Assembly (NCBI GenBank): GCA_023404495.1
Contig: JAEYBE010000011.1
Coordinates: 13,093-77,092 of the forward strand
Source: Actinomycetes bacterium
GTDB taxonomy: Bacteria; Actinomycetota; Thermoleophilia; Solirubrobacterales; JACPNS01
Length of the DNA: 64,000 bases
Direction of reading: 5' to 3'
The position numbers and the translations under genes were made by a program. Positions 50,801-59,263 of the stretch are shown piece after piece. The notes beneath the pieces are model-generated. The model ran no database searches, was not told the DNA's origin, and saw only the letters and a program-made list of their open reading frames with translations. Every line of letters starts with the position of its first letter. Within the stretch, counting starts at the first letter, position 1.

Positions 50801-53800
50801 ATGGCGAGGTCTGGCACCTACGTTCTCAAGCCGCAGAACCGTTCTCGCGCGCAGCGTCAACAGGTTCGTGAGGATCAGCGGCACCGCGAAGCAGTCGGCC
50901 GTCGGAATGCGATGCTGCACCGGCGTGCGATGGCACGTCGTGATGCGGCACGGTCTCGGTTGACGCCTCAGAGGTTTGCGTCCCAGAAGCCGAGTAAGAC
51001 AATCAAGGTGCGTCCGGGGCGCACCAAGGGCGTCTCGTCGGTTCTCACCAACACAACCCCGATCTACAAGGCCAAGAACTACGCATCCACGCCGAAGCTC
51101 CGGTACTACCCGCGCGTCCGTGGGCTCAAAGACGCCTACACGATCCAGTACGAGCAGGCCAAAGCGATGGGGATCGACCAAAACCATCTGCGGACCCGCA
51201 AGGGCCAGGACATGCTCGCGAAGGCGCTCAAGTCGGAAGACGCGAACCAGCGGGCAGCCGCTCGGCAGCTACGCAACATCGTCGCGGCGATCGACAAGTA
51301 CGAGGCGAAGCGAGCGCCGCAAGTCGCGGCTGATCGTGCCAAGCGGCAATTCGCGGTTGCTGGGGAAACCAAGCGCCGCATTCGGCTTTCCCTGCCTGCC
51401 GGCGCGATCGCCGAAAAGGTGTTGGGCGAGCGCGGGGCGCTCCAGAAGGCGACGAACTGGGTCTACGAGAACTTGCCTACCGAACTGATGGTGGAAGCGG
51501 GAACGGCCACGGGTCCAAAGTTCGGTCCGGGTGGCGGGCGCATCCCCGCAGCGAAGGTCAACGTCAACAGTAAGTTCGCGGGCAACGCCGCCAAGGACGC
51601 GATCACGCTTCCGATGACGACTGCCACTTCGACATACCTTCTCGCCAAGGCGGGACTCGGCGCTGCCTCCGGCGATTCAGCCCCCATCAAGCGGATGTGG
51701 TCGGAGTTCAAAGACACGGATCCGGTAGCGCTTCTCGTGCAGGGAAGGGTCAAGGAATCTGGCCGGGCTGCCTACGAACGTCCGGTAACGACGGCGCTCG
51801 AACTCTCCGGCGGGAAGGCGGCCGTGGGGCGAACCGCTGGGGCTGTAGCGCGCCGCGGGACACCGGCTATGCGCCGAGTCGGTCGGACCGCGCGAGATCC
51901 AGAACATCTATACGGGGATCACTACCGCCAACGCAGGTACTCACCCGATCTAATCACCAAGGGGTTTCAGGTACTTGGCGACCGCCGCGCTGCCAAGTCA
52001 GGAGCGCGAGTCCGGCTTCGAGGGACAGAGGACGCCTACCGCAAGTCCGAAGTGAACAAGGTTGTCGATGAAGTGGTGGCGACCGGCGAAGCGATCCGTC
52101 GTCAAGACCGCCAACAGATCATCGAGAGCAAGATGCCGACCCCGGTTCTTGGCCGGATCAAGGGGAAGGCGAGAAACCTCAGCAGGACTGATCGCGGGAT
52201 ACTCGTACTCGCCGCGGATCGGACGCTTCGCAGCGCGAAGACGGCCGTTGCCGACCTCAAGAGCTATCGCGACGAGCTCGCCATCGAGACGGAGAGGTTG
52301 GCGAAGGCAAAGAACCCGAACGAGGCGAAGATTCGCGACAACGCCAAGATGATCGACCGGATCGACAAGGCGCTAGAGAAGGGGGTCGATGCCAACAAGC
52401 TGTTCGAGGTTGCTGACGAATACCGCAAGTCGTACGAGGCGACTGAGGCAAGTCTGGTCGAGGAAGGTTTGATCGAACCCAGCACCGCAGCGATGGCGAA
52501 GGAGATTCCCTACGCAGTCCGTCATATGGGCGCGCGAGAAGTGGATGCTGGAGCGGAATGGCTGGCAAAGAACCAGGAGCTATCGAAGGCGGTCGCCGAC
52601 ACTGCAACTGAGTATGAGCGTCAGGTTCGCCGGAGCTCCAAGACCGAAAGCAAAATCGCGCAGGAACTCAGCGGGCGAGATCGGCAGAACCTCGAAGGTC
52701 TTCTCCGTGAGATCATGCGTGACCCCAGGGTGGAAAAGGCTGCCAAGTCGCGGGCAGAGGCCATCGACGCTGCCAATCGCGCCAAGGTTGCAGCGTCCGA
52801 GGTTCGTGCGCGGTTCGGCGAAGACAGCCCAGTTGCTCAGGCCGCGGTTGCACGCGCGTCAGAGATGGTGCGAGCCAAGCTCGAAGCCGATCATGTCTTC
52901 CGACGTGAGGCAGGAATTGCATGGAAGAAGATCAGTCCACGAATTGCCCTTGAATCGAGCACTGCGCGACCGGCTGGCTACTGGCGTTCGGTTACGCGAA
53001 TGAACGACCTGATGGCGAAGAGCCGAAAGCTTGCCGAAGACGTGGATCTCGCCAAGGCGGATCACGAGAACGCTCGGAAAACCCACGCCGAACATCAGGC
53101 AAACAAGCGCTCTGGCATGGAGCTTCGCGACCGTGACGGCAACCGGCTTGATGCGGTAGCCATCCGACGCCACCGCGAATCGCACGGCGTAAGTGATCCG
53201 GCGTTTGTGAGTCAGCGGCCCGGCCAGACGATGCGGAATGCCGCCTACGTCAACAAACACCCGAACCGAGGCAAGCTTCCCGGCGAACACCGCACAGGCG
53301 AGGCAACGCGGCAGGGTACGTTCGACTCGTCCTACGAGGCCGCCTGGCAGCACGCGATTCGGGCAACCGGGCTGCGCGACTGGGTGCAGCAGTTCGACCG
53401 GATCCTCAAGAACTTCGCGATCAAAACCAACGGTCGGCCACTTCGGTTCAAGAGCGCGGCAGACGCGCGGAAGTTCCTGAAGACAAGGGAGGGCCGAGCG
53501 CTTTTGGAATCCCAGCAGCTTCCCGAGCTCGTTCCGGTGCGCGTCTCACCGATCGGCTCGAAGTCAACCACCGTGGACAAGATCATCGACACGATCACCG
53601 ACTCGTCTACGGATTTGAGCAAGCAGGAAGCGGCTGGCAGCGTGATTCAGGAGTTCTTGCGCGAGGCGACGGATGGCGACAAGGGGCCGGTCGTCCTTGT
53701 GCCGCGACACGTCTGGGAGCGTCTGAACCAGCACTATGAACGCGCGGGTGTCGGGCGCAAGACTCTCCAGAGCATCAACAGCCAGTTCAAGAGTGTTGTG

Positions 53801-55045
53801 CTGCCTACTTCAACCAAGTGGATCGCGGGCAACATCATCGACAATGCGGTTCGATTGGCGGTGTCGGGTGCAGGCCCGCGAGACTACTTCCTGGCAAAAC
53901 GGTTCCTGAACGACCTCAAGAAGATGGACCCCAAGCGGGCCGAAGAATTCCGCGCGATGACGATGGGCGGTATGCACTTCTCGACGCGCGGCCGTATGGG
54001 AGTGTTGCGGACGGCCGATGACTTCAACAACTTCTACGCGCAGCAAGCGCACATCCTTGGTCAAACAAAGCCCGCAAAAATCGCCGTCGCCCCGTGGAGG
54101 GTCTACCGCGACACGGTGTTCGACCTCAATTCACGGCTGGAGCACGTCTTCGAGCAGATGGCATTGGGACGCTCGATTCGTTCGGAGCTCCGTTCCGCGA
54201 CCGGAAGTTGGAATGCCGGATTAAAGGTTCAACCGAAGGCTGTTGAAGATCTGGCGAACGGGCTTCGCAACACGTCGGCGCAAATCCAACTTGCGCGAGA
54301 AGTACGTCGAATCGTGGGCAACTGGACGACGTACGGACCGACCGCCCGCTTCATGCTGTTCGACGCTCTGCCGTTCGGTGCCTGGATGAAGAACGCGCTC
54401 CAGTTCGTGTTCGTGACGATGCCGGCGAACCACCCGATACTGACCGGCCTGATCGCGGCCGGGGAGACTATGACTCGCGAGGACCGGATCAAGCTCGGCC
54501 TCGAACCGTTCGTGAAGGGCGCAAAGCCCGATTTCATGCAGGGTGCAATCCCGGTGCGGGGCGGTCAGATCGGGATGCAGAACATGACGTCATTCGGGTT
54601 CGCGGGCGCCTTCCCGGAATCAATCGGCACGATGCCGTGGGCGCCGTTCCGAAACGCGCTTGACGCCGCACGCGGACTGGATTGGAAGGGCGACCACCTC
54701 AAAAACAAAGACGGATCTGAGCTCGATCAGACCCAGAGAGCAGCGCTCGCGTTCTACTTGTTCGGCGAGGCATTGATCCCGTTGATCGCGGTCGCGCGTC
54801 GGATCCGCGAGCAGGGCGGCAAGCAGCAGGGGGCGTCTTATGTTTGGAAGGTCTCGGTCAAGCCTGGTAGCCGAAAGGGGAGCAAGACCACTTGGAACAA
54901 ATTCCTGAATCCATTTGCCGTGACGAAGAGCGGCGCATCGCCAAGTCCAGAACCGGAATCAGGCGTCCAGCAGCCGAGGCTCGACTGGCGCAACTTCGGC
55001 AACAGCGGTCCGAAGGTCACCTACGACTGGAGCAGTTGGAAGTGA
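50801..55045 (+). CDS. giant internal virion (ejection) protein, 1414 aa
   Basis: The largest gene of the window. The first 150 residues are basic (RSRAQRQQVREDQRHREAVG). Two long coiled-coil regions follow (about 460-560 and 640-760). The C-terminal third (WIAGNIIDNAVRLAVSGAGP, FLAKRFLNDLKKMDPKRAEE, MLFDALPFGAWMKNALQFVF) has a mildly hydrophobic part. Its length matches podovirus ejection proteins such as T7 gp16, which leave the virion to form a channel across the cell envelope. No transglycosylase motif is visible, unlike T7 gp16; that function is in the next gene. Confidence 0.72.
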   Translation: MARSGTYVLKPQNRSRAQRQQVREDQRHREAVGRRNAMLHRRAMARRDAARSRLTPQRFASQKPSKTIKVRPGRTKGVSSVLTNTTPIYKAKNYASTPKLRYYPRVRGLKDAYTIQYEQAKAMGIDQNHLRTRKGQDMLAKALKSEDANQRAAARQLRNIVAAIDKYEAKRAPQVAADRAKRQFAVAGETKRRIRLSLPAGAIAEKVLGERGALQKATNWVYENLPTELMVEAGTATGPKFGPGGGRIPAAKVNVNSKFAGNAAKDAITLPMTTATSTYLLAKAGLGAASGDSAPIKRMWSEFKDTDPVALLVQGRVKESGRAAYERPVTTALELSGGKAAVGRTAGAVARRGTPAMRRVGRTARDPEHLYGDHYRQRRYSPDLITKGFQVLGDRRAAKSGARVRLRGTEDAYRKSEVNKVVDEVVATGEAIRRQDRQQIIESKMPTPVLGRIKGKARNLSRTDRGILVLAADRTLRSAKTAVADLKSYRDELAIETERLAKAKNPNEAKIRDNAKMIDRIDKALEKGVDANKLFEVADEYRKSYEATEASLVEEGLIEPSTAAMAKEIPYAVRHMGAREVDAGAEWLAKNQELSKAVADTATEYERQVRRSSKTESKIAQELSGRDRQNLEGLLREIMRDPRVEKAAKSRAEAIDAANRAKVAASEVRARFGEDSPVAQAAVARASEMVRAKLEADHVFRREAGIAWKKISPRIALESSTARPAGYWRSVTRMNDLMAKSRKLAEDVDLAKADHENARKTHAEHQANKRSGMELRDRDGNRLDAVAIRRHRESHGVSDPAFVSQRPGQTMRNAAYVNKHPNRGKLPGEHRTGEATRQGTFDSSYEAAWQHAIRATGLRDWVQQFDRILKNFAIKTNGRPLRFKSAADARKFLKTREGRALLESQQLPELVPVRVSPIGSKSTTVDKIIDTITDSSTDLSKQEAAGSVIQEFLREATDGDKGPVVLVPRHVWERLNQHYERAGVGRKTLQSINSQFKSVVLPTSTKWIAGNIIDNAVRLAVSGAGPRDYFLAKRFLNDLKKMDPKRAEEFRAMTMGGMHFSTRGRMGVLRTADDFNNFYAQQAHILGQTKPAKIAVAPWRVYRDTVFDLNSRLEHVFEQMALGRSIRSELRSATGSWNAGLKVQPKAVEDLANGLRNTSAQIQLAREVRRIVGNWTTYGPTARFMLFDALPFGAWMKNALQFVFVTMPANHPILTGLIAAGETMTREDRIKLGLEPFVKGAKPDFMQGAIPVRGGQIGMQNMTSFGFAGAFPESIGTMPWAPFRNALDAARGLDWKGDHLKNKDGSELDQTQRAALAFYLFGEALIPLIAVARRIREQGGKQQGASYVWKVSVKPGSRKGSKTTWNKFLNPFAVTKSGASPSPEPESGVQQPRLDWRNFGNSGPKVTYDWSSWK

Positions 55046-55050
55046 GCGCT

Positions 55051-55221
55051 CTAGCGGTCAAATACAGCGAGCCACGCGAATACGGCAAGCAGGCTCAGGC
55101 CGAGCGCGATAGAGAGTGCGCTGTAGCCAAGATCGTGCCAAGAGCCGGTGAAAGCAGGCACGAGAACGACCAGCACGAGAACGACCAGTGGCCACTTGAG
55201 CACGTTGAAGGTGCGTTGCAT
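55051..55221 (-). CDS. small two-helix membrane protein on the opposite strand (56 aa)
   Basis: An ATG at 55221 opens a 56-residue protein with two clear hydrophobic helices (WPLVVLVLVVLVPAFTG and ALSIALGLSLLAVFAWLAVF). It is too short for ordinary ORF finding. It follows the minus-strand neighbour by 3 bp, so the two form a pair. A cell-envelope role in lysogens is likely. Confidence 0.6.
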   Translation of the reverse strand: MQRTFNVLKWPLVVLVLVVLVPAFTGSWHDLGYSALSIALGLSLLAVFAWLAVFDR

Positions 55222-55224
55222 GGT

Positions 55225-55410
55225 TTAGGATCCCCCTGCGTTTACGAGAAAAGTGAGCCCAGTGTTTGTGAGCGCTCCGACTGCCGCGAATACAACGACG
55301 GCGAGGATGACTCCATGTGCCCGGCTCGGCGGTGCGTCAGAACCCGAGTTCTTCATTTCAAAGCGGTAACTCGCGACGGCTGCCACGAGGCCAACGATCA
55401 CTCCGATCAT
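55225..55410 (-). CDS. small two-helix membrane protein on the opposite strand (61 aa)
   Basis: The protein (MIGVIVGLVAAVASYRFEMK, then SRAHGVILAVVVFAAVGALT) has two membrane helices linked by a short charged loop. It is the first gene of the leftward pair. It lies between the giant ejection protein and the transglycosylase, which are both on the plus strand, so the pair is likely a separate lysogenic unit. Confidence 0.62.
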   Translation of the reverse strand: MIGVIVGLVAAVASYRFEMKNSGSDAPPSRAHGVILAVVVFAAVGALTNTGLTFLVNAGGS

Positions 55411-55416
55411 GGCGAC

Positions 55417-55445
55417 ACCGTACTCACTTTCGTCAAGGAAGTCAA
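55417..55445 (-). promoter_or_regulatory. promoter for the minus-strand membrane-protein pair
   Basis: On the minus strand TTGACT (55445-55440) and TACGGT (55422-55417) are 17 bp apart. The -10 box ends six bases before the ATG at 55410, so transcription would start at or near the first codon (leaderless). It overlaps the start of the transglycosylase gene region on the other strand. Confidence 0.5.
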
Positions 55446-55448
55446 GTA

Positions 55449-56543
55449 ATGGCCTCCCGCGACTACTACAAGCGCCTGACCTACCGTGCGGCGAGAAAGT
55501 ACGGACTCGACCCGCGAATCTTCATTCGGCAGATCAAGGCGGAGTCTGATTTCAACCCCTACGCCGGGTCATCGGCCGGCGCTCGCGGGATCGCGCAGTT
55601 CATGCCCGCCACGGCCCGTGAGCTCGGGATCGACCCGATGGACTCAAAGCAGGCGCTCGACGGCGCGGCGAAGCTCATGGCGAAGTACGTCCGTCAATAC
55701 GGCTCCTACCGCAAGGCGCTGGCTGCATACAACGCTGGCACCGGAGCGGTCGCCAAGTACGGTGGAGTCCCGCCTTACGCCGAAACCCAGGCGTACGTCA
55801 AGAAGATCCTCAGCGGCATCAGCGGCGCTCAGTACCCCGGCCAGAAGCCACGGCCCGCAAGTACCGCTCAGACGGCCTCGGGCGGCTCTACAGGCGCTCA
55901 GGAGCAGCAGCCGATCTCCCTTGCCGCCACGGTGAACCCGACGCCGCAGATTCAGATCACGCCGCCGGCGCCGCCCCAGATTCTCGACACGTCGCAATAC
56001 CTCACGAACTCAGCATCGGGGCAGGCACCGCAACTGCCCGCGCTTCAAAATCAGGCACCGCCGGAGCAGACTCAAGTCGAAGTCGGTACCCAGGCGCCTG
56101 AGCCGGCTACGCAGATCACCAAGGTTGCAGACCTCCCGCCAGCGCAATCATCGTCTGGGATTGCGAGACTCGTCAGCCGCATGGACAGAATCGACGGTCA
56201 GCGCCGCTCTTACCTCTACGGCGGTGGTCACGGGGGCGGGCTTTCGATCAAGAATGCCAAGCCGATCGACTGCTCCGCGGCCGTCTCGCTTGCCCTGAAT
56301 ATACCGGTTCGAGTCTCCGGCGATTTCGGCGGATGGGGCAAGGCAGGCAAGTCAAAGCGGAACAACGCGGTGAATGTCTACTACAACGCGGGCCACGTTC
56401 TCATGTCGGTCGTCAGGAACGGCGTGGAGCGCTTCTGGGGCACTTCAAGGTCCAACCCCGGCGGTGGTGCGGGCTGGATCCCCCGCTCTGCTCTGGGCGG
56501 TTCCTATCTCAGCGCGTTCAAAGTCCGCCACATGGTGATGTGA
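55449..56543 (+). CDS. virion peptidoglycan hydrolase: transglycosylase plus NlpC/P60-like domain
   Basis: A 364-residue protein from ATG 55449. Residues 1-125 form an SLT-type lytic transglycosylase with the catalytic Glu at 32 (IKAESDFNPYAGSSAGARGIAQ). A Pro/Gln linker (about 130-235) follows. Residues 245-364 resemble an NlpC/P60 cysteine peptidase: YLYGGGHGG, IDCSAAVSLAL (Cys 275), and NAGHVLMSV (His 316). It could open both sugar and peptide bonds of the cell wall during DNA entry or exit. Confidence 0.82.
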   Translation: MASRDYYKRLTYRAARKYGLDPRIFIRQIKAESDFNPYAGSSAGARGIAQFMPATARELGIDPMDSKQALDGAAKLMAKYVRQYGSYRKALAAYNAGTGAVAKYGGVPPYAETQAYVKKILSGISGAQYPGQKPRPASTAQTASGGSTGAQEQQPISLAATVNPTPQIQITPPAPPQILDTSQYLTNSASGQAPQLPALQNQAPPEQTQVEVGTQAPEPATQITKVADLPPAQSSSGIARLVSRMDRIDGQRRSYLYGGGHGGGLSIKNAKPIDCSAAVSLALNIPVRVSGDFGGWGKAGKSKRNNAVNVYYNAGHVLMSVVRNGVERFWGTSRSNPGGGAGWIPRSALGGSYLSAFKVRHMVM

Positions 56544-56839
56544 TGGAAGCAAGCCAGATGGATATCCGGCTCAAACTGCTTGAGCAGAATGACCAAAACC
56601 ACGAGCGGGTACACGGACGTATGTGGGACAAAATCAACGCTCAAGGAACTGATCTCGCGGTTCACAAGGTTGAGACCGCCGGCCTGCTCAAAACCATGCA
56701 GGAGGACGTGGCGGAGCTCAAGGACGACGCGAAGACGAACCGCCGGCTCCTGATCACCACCCTGATCACCGTCGTCGCCGCCGCAGCTGGCCTGATCGCC
56801 AACTTCATCGTCATCCTCGCGGACCAGACACCTAAGTAA
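56543..56839 (+). CDS. XhlA-like coiled-coil membrane protein (98 aa)
   Basis: ATG 56543 overlaps the previous stop. The first 65 residues form a coiled coil (IRLKLLEQNDQNHERVHGRM, then LKTMQEDVAELKDDAKTNRR) and the end is one membrane helix (LLITTLITVVAAAAGLIANFIVILA). The layout matches haemolysin XhlA-type proteins that work with holins. It precedes the amidase and holin. Confidence 0.65.
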   Translation: MEASQMDIRLKLLEQNDQNHERVHGRMWDKINAQGTDLAVHKVETAGLLKTMQEDVAELKDDAKTNRRLLITTLITVVAAAAGLIANFIVILADQTPK

Positions 56840-56854
56840 CATTCGTCACAATCC
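56836..56854 (+). promoter_or_regulatory. GTAACA-N3-GTCACA site before the endolysin
   Basis: GTAACATTCGTCACAATCC lies at the stop of the XhlA-like gene. The gap to the amidase start (56840-56963) also has a hairpin-forming pair GGGCAT/ATGCCC (56903-56930 region) before the ribosome-binding site AAGGAGG. Confidence 0.5.
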
Positions 56855-56963
56855 GTCCGGGGGTGGTTGGACACTTCTGGAGGAAGCACGGAAGTCGACA
56901 GAGGGCATCACGCGCGGGGCACGGATGCCCTGCCGCCCCTCATCTTCGGCAAGGAGGCCGACA

Positions 56964-57527
56964 GTGGCGAAGAAGAAACCAGTCCGTCGTCCGTACGAGC
57001 GGATCAAGCGAACCGTCAAGAGCAACGGCGGCATCCGGCCAACCTCTCAGATCCGCGGCATCGGCCTCCACACGACCGAGGGCTATGACCAGAAGGGCAT
57101 CAGCGACCTCGAAGGACTCGGTGACTACTTCAACCGGGTCCAAGCGTCGAGCAACGTCGCCGTCGATGGCGAGGGCTACTCGGCTCGCTACGTCCCCGAC
57201 AACCGGAAGGCGTGGACTCAGGCCGCGTACAACGGACAGCTTCTCTCGGTCGAGCAGATCGGGTTCTCGAAGTGGTCGCGCTGGTTCTGGATCAACCGTC
57301 GCGACAAGCAGCTTCAGAAGACCGCCAAGTACATCGCGTACTGGTCGCACAAGTACGGCATCCCGATCCGCAAAGGCAAGGCTTCCGGGGGTGTCATCAC
57401 CAAGACCGGTGTCCTGCGCCACTCAGAACTCGGCGCTGCCGGTGGCAACCACGGTGATCCCGGCCCCGGCTACCCGCTTCACACGGTTCTCCAGATGGCT
57501 CGCAAGTACAAGAAAGAGGGTTGGTAA
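56964..57527 (+). CDS. N-acetylmuramoyl-L-alanine amidase endolysin
   Basis: Starts at GTG 56964 after the strong ribosome-binding site AAGGAGG. The 187-residue protein carries an Amidase_2-type domain: the first zinc His is in RGIGLHTTEGYDQKG, and the others lie in the VLRHSELGAAGGNHGDPGPG segment near the C-terminus. It cuts the amide bond between MurNAc and the stem peptide to lyse the host. The next gene is a likely holin overlapping the stop. Confidence 0.85.
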   Translation: MAKKKPVRRPYERIKRTVKSNGGIRPTSQIRGIGLHTTEGYDQKGISDLEGLGDYFNRVQASSNVAVDGEGYSARYVPDNRKAWTQAAYNGQLLSVEQIGFSKWSRWFWINRRDKQLQKTAKYIAYWSHKYGIPIRKGKASGGVITKTGVLRHSELGAAGGNHGDPGPGYPLHTVLQMARKYKKEGW

Positions 57528-57700
57528 TGAATCCGAAAAACTACCCCGCCAGCTTCACGGCACTCTTGCTGATCGCTGCCGGCATCACTAAGTTTCTGAC
57601 CGACAATGGCTGGTCGCCGGTCTACGCGGCTCCCGTTGGCCTCGTGGCCGGCTGCGTCCCGTTCGTCGTCGCCAAGCTGACCGAGAAGGCTCAGGGCTGA
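57527..57700 (+). CDS. probable holin (57 aa)
   Basis: ATG 57527 overlaps the endolysin stop. The product has two membrane segments (YPASFTALLLIAAGITKFLT and AAPVGLVAGCVPFVVAKLTE) with a short link, as in small class II holins. It is short, but its place after the amidase and overlap at both ends support it. Confidence 0.7.
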   Translation: MNPKNYPASFTALLLIAAGITKFLTDNGWSPVYAAPVGLVAGCVPFVVAKLTEKAQG

Positions 57701-57936
57701 TGGCCGTCCAGAGCACGCTCAAGCAGGCTCGCAGGATCGACTCCGGGCCGCTCAAGTCGAAGGGCTACATCGACTCCGGCCCATTGCCTCTGCTCGGGTC
57801 AGGCGGCGGGTCCAAGAACCAGTCGGTGCAGGACATCCTCAAGACCTTCCGCAAGCGCTCGTCGCGCAAGAAGGCGACCGACTACTACCGCAGCAAAAAG
57901 AAGGGCTCGGGGATTCCCGGCGCAACTCTTCGCTGA
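57700..57936 (+). CDS. small basic phage protein (78 aa)
   Basis: ATG 57700 overlaps the holin stop. Basic C-terminal half (ILKTFRKRSSRKKATDYYRS, then KKKGSGIPGATLR). It carries a short internal repeat IDSGPL (RRIDSGPLKSKGYIDSGPLP). Function unknown. Confidence 0.5.
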   Translation: MAVQSTLKQARRIDSGPLKSKGYIDSGPLPLLGSGGGSKNQSVQDILKTFRKRSSRKKATDYYRSKKKGSGIPGATLR

Positions 57937-58121
57937 TGGCTGAGGCCGACGAGGCTTGGGGCGGCAAGAGCGGCGCTGCGGCCAAGGCCCAGGACTCGAT
58001 GGAGAAGTTCTACGGCCGGGAGCGCGGACTGCGCATCTACGCCGCCAAAACCGCGCAGCGTGAGCAGGTTCAGAGCGGTGTACGGGGTGCGCTTCAAGCG
58101 GTTCGGCGTAGCACAAAGTAG
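57936..58121 (+). CDS. small phage protein (61 aa)
   Basis: ATG 57936 overlaps the previous stop. Helical, Ala/Arg-rich (AAAKAQDSMEKFYGRERGLR). No family recognised. Confidence 0.45.
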   Translation: MAEADEAWGGKSGAAAKAQDSMEKFYGRERGLRIYAAKTAQREQVQSGVRGALQAVRRSTK

Positions 58122-58177
58122 GCGCATGGATCGCTAGAACTCCCGCAAAACGCGGGGTAAGCCGTCATCCATCCCGT

Positions 58178-58192
58178 ACATTGTGCTACATT
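58178..58192. promoter_or_regulatory. TGT-N3-ACA-type site, copy 3 (recombination operon)
   Basis: ACATTGTGCTACATT is identical to 33073-33087. TACATT (58187-58192) fits a -10 box six bases before ATG 58199, so the message would be leaderless. No ribosome-binding site precedes that ATG. Confidence 0.6.
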
Positions 58193-58198
58193 GTTTGT

Positions 58199-59263
58199 AT
58201 GGCGACCAAGAAGCAGACCAAAGACGAAGCGTTCGAGCAGGAGCTTGAGCGCCGGAAGAAGGCAGAGTCGGGGCCTCAGGCTCCCGGGTCCGATGGGGGC
58301 TCCAAGGATCCGGTTTTGGAGAGTTCCGCCGCCACCGACACGGCGGACGCTCAGCCAGAGGCTCCGACTGTGCCTTCCGACGATGCGCCATCCCCCCCGG
58401 TGCCAGACGATCGGGAGAGCTCAGACGAGCAGGCCGGCGGTGCCAGTCCCGTCGCGCCTGTTCCGTCTGAGGTCGTGGAAGTCGTTGCCCATCCCGCAGA
58501 CCCCAACGCGGCCTTCCAAGCGATGGAGCGCTACGACGAGACCCAGATCATTGAAGAGATCGAGGGCCGCATGTCCGAAGTCCTCGTCTACAAGATCCCG
58601 ACCGGCATGGACCTGTCGTTCTCGGGAGTGCGTGAAGCAATCCGACTGATCGGTGAGCGGACCGGACGACGGATCAACACCGGCCGTCACGCACCGATCA
58701 GCGAAGTGATCCAGATCAACGGTGAGTCGTACCACCAAGTGAAGGTCTACGCCGAAGACGAAGCGTCAGGCCAGGGCTACTGGGGCACGGCGCAGCAGCC
58801 GGTCCGCATGAAGCTCCGCGCCGACACCGCTCGCAAGTACCGCGAGAAGGGCAAGAAGGTCGGAGACGACGACACGGTGGACGACGAGTTCGCTTACACC
58901 AAGGCGCTTTCCAAGGCCCAGAGGAACGCGCTCAAATACTTCATCCCTGAGCAGATCCGCCAAGGCATCCTCGCGATCGCCAAGAACGACCCGCGCAAGC
59001 TGCGTGAGATCACGATGGGCGCCGGCGCTCCGATGGAGGACAAGCCCAAGGCGCTCGGTGACCCGGAGGCAGAGAAGCTGATCGCGTCATGCCGTGAGAC
59101 CTATCAGGCCATCGGACGCGAGTTCCCCGACTTCAAGACCAAGGTCCCGCCCGGACGGTTCAACTCTGACCTACAGGCCGCATGGAGCTCGCACGAAGCT
59201 CTCAGGACGCTTCTGGGCCAGCTTGAGGACACGCGGAGCGCCTACGAGAAGGCCGCGGCGTGA
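58199..59263 (+). CDS. probable single-strand annealing-type recombination protein (354 aa)
   Basis: I choose ATG 58199 (MATKKQTKDEAFEQ). Residues 1-110 are an acidic, Pro/Ser-rich linker. The ordered domain begins around ERYDETQIIEEIEGRMSEVL. The part VKVYAEDEASGQGYWGTAQQ, then DEFAYTKALSKAQRNALKYF, recalls phage annealing proteins and their conserved SKAQRNA segment. A PD-(D/E)XK nuclease follows at 60468, the usual partner. It would pair with the nuclease for phage recombination; the family is not certain. Confidence 0.65.
   Translation: MATKKQTKDEAFEQELERRKKAESGPQAPGSDGGSKDPVLESSAATDTADAQPEAPTVPSDDAPSPPVPDDRESSDEQAGGASPVAPVPSEVVEVVAHPADPNAAFQAMERYDETQIIEEIEGRMSEVLVYKIPTGMDLSFSGVREAIRLIGERTGRRINTGRHAPISEVIQINGESYHQVKVYAEDEASGQGYWGTAQQPVRMKLRADTARKYREKGKKVGDDDTVDDEFAYTKALSKAQRNALKYFIPEQIRQGILAIAKNDPRKLREITMGAGAPMEDKPKALGDPEAEKLIASCRETYQAIGREFPDFKTKVPPGRFNSDLQAAWSSHEALRTLLGQLEDTRSAYEKAAA

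Noticed and set aside
54892..55449. Plus-strand 185-codon frame overlapping the end of the giant protein
   Set aside because: Charged shadow sequence; the minus-strand membrane proteins and the 1414-aa gene explain this region better.
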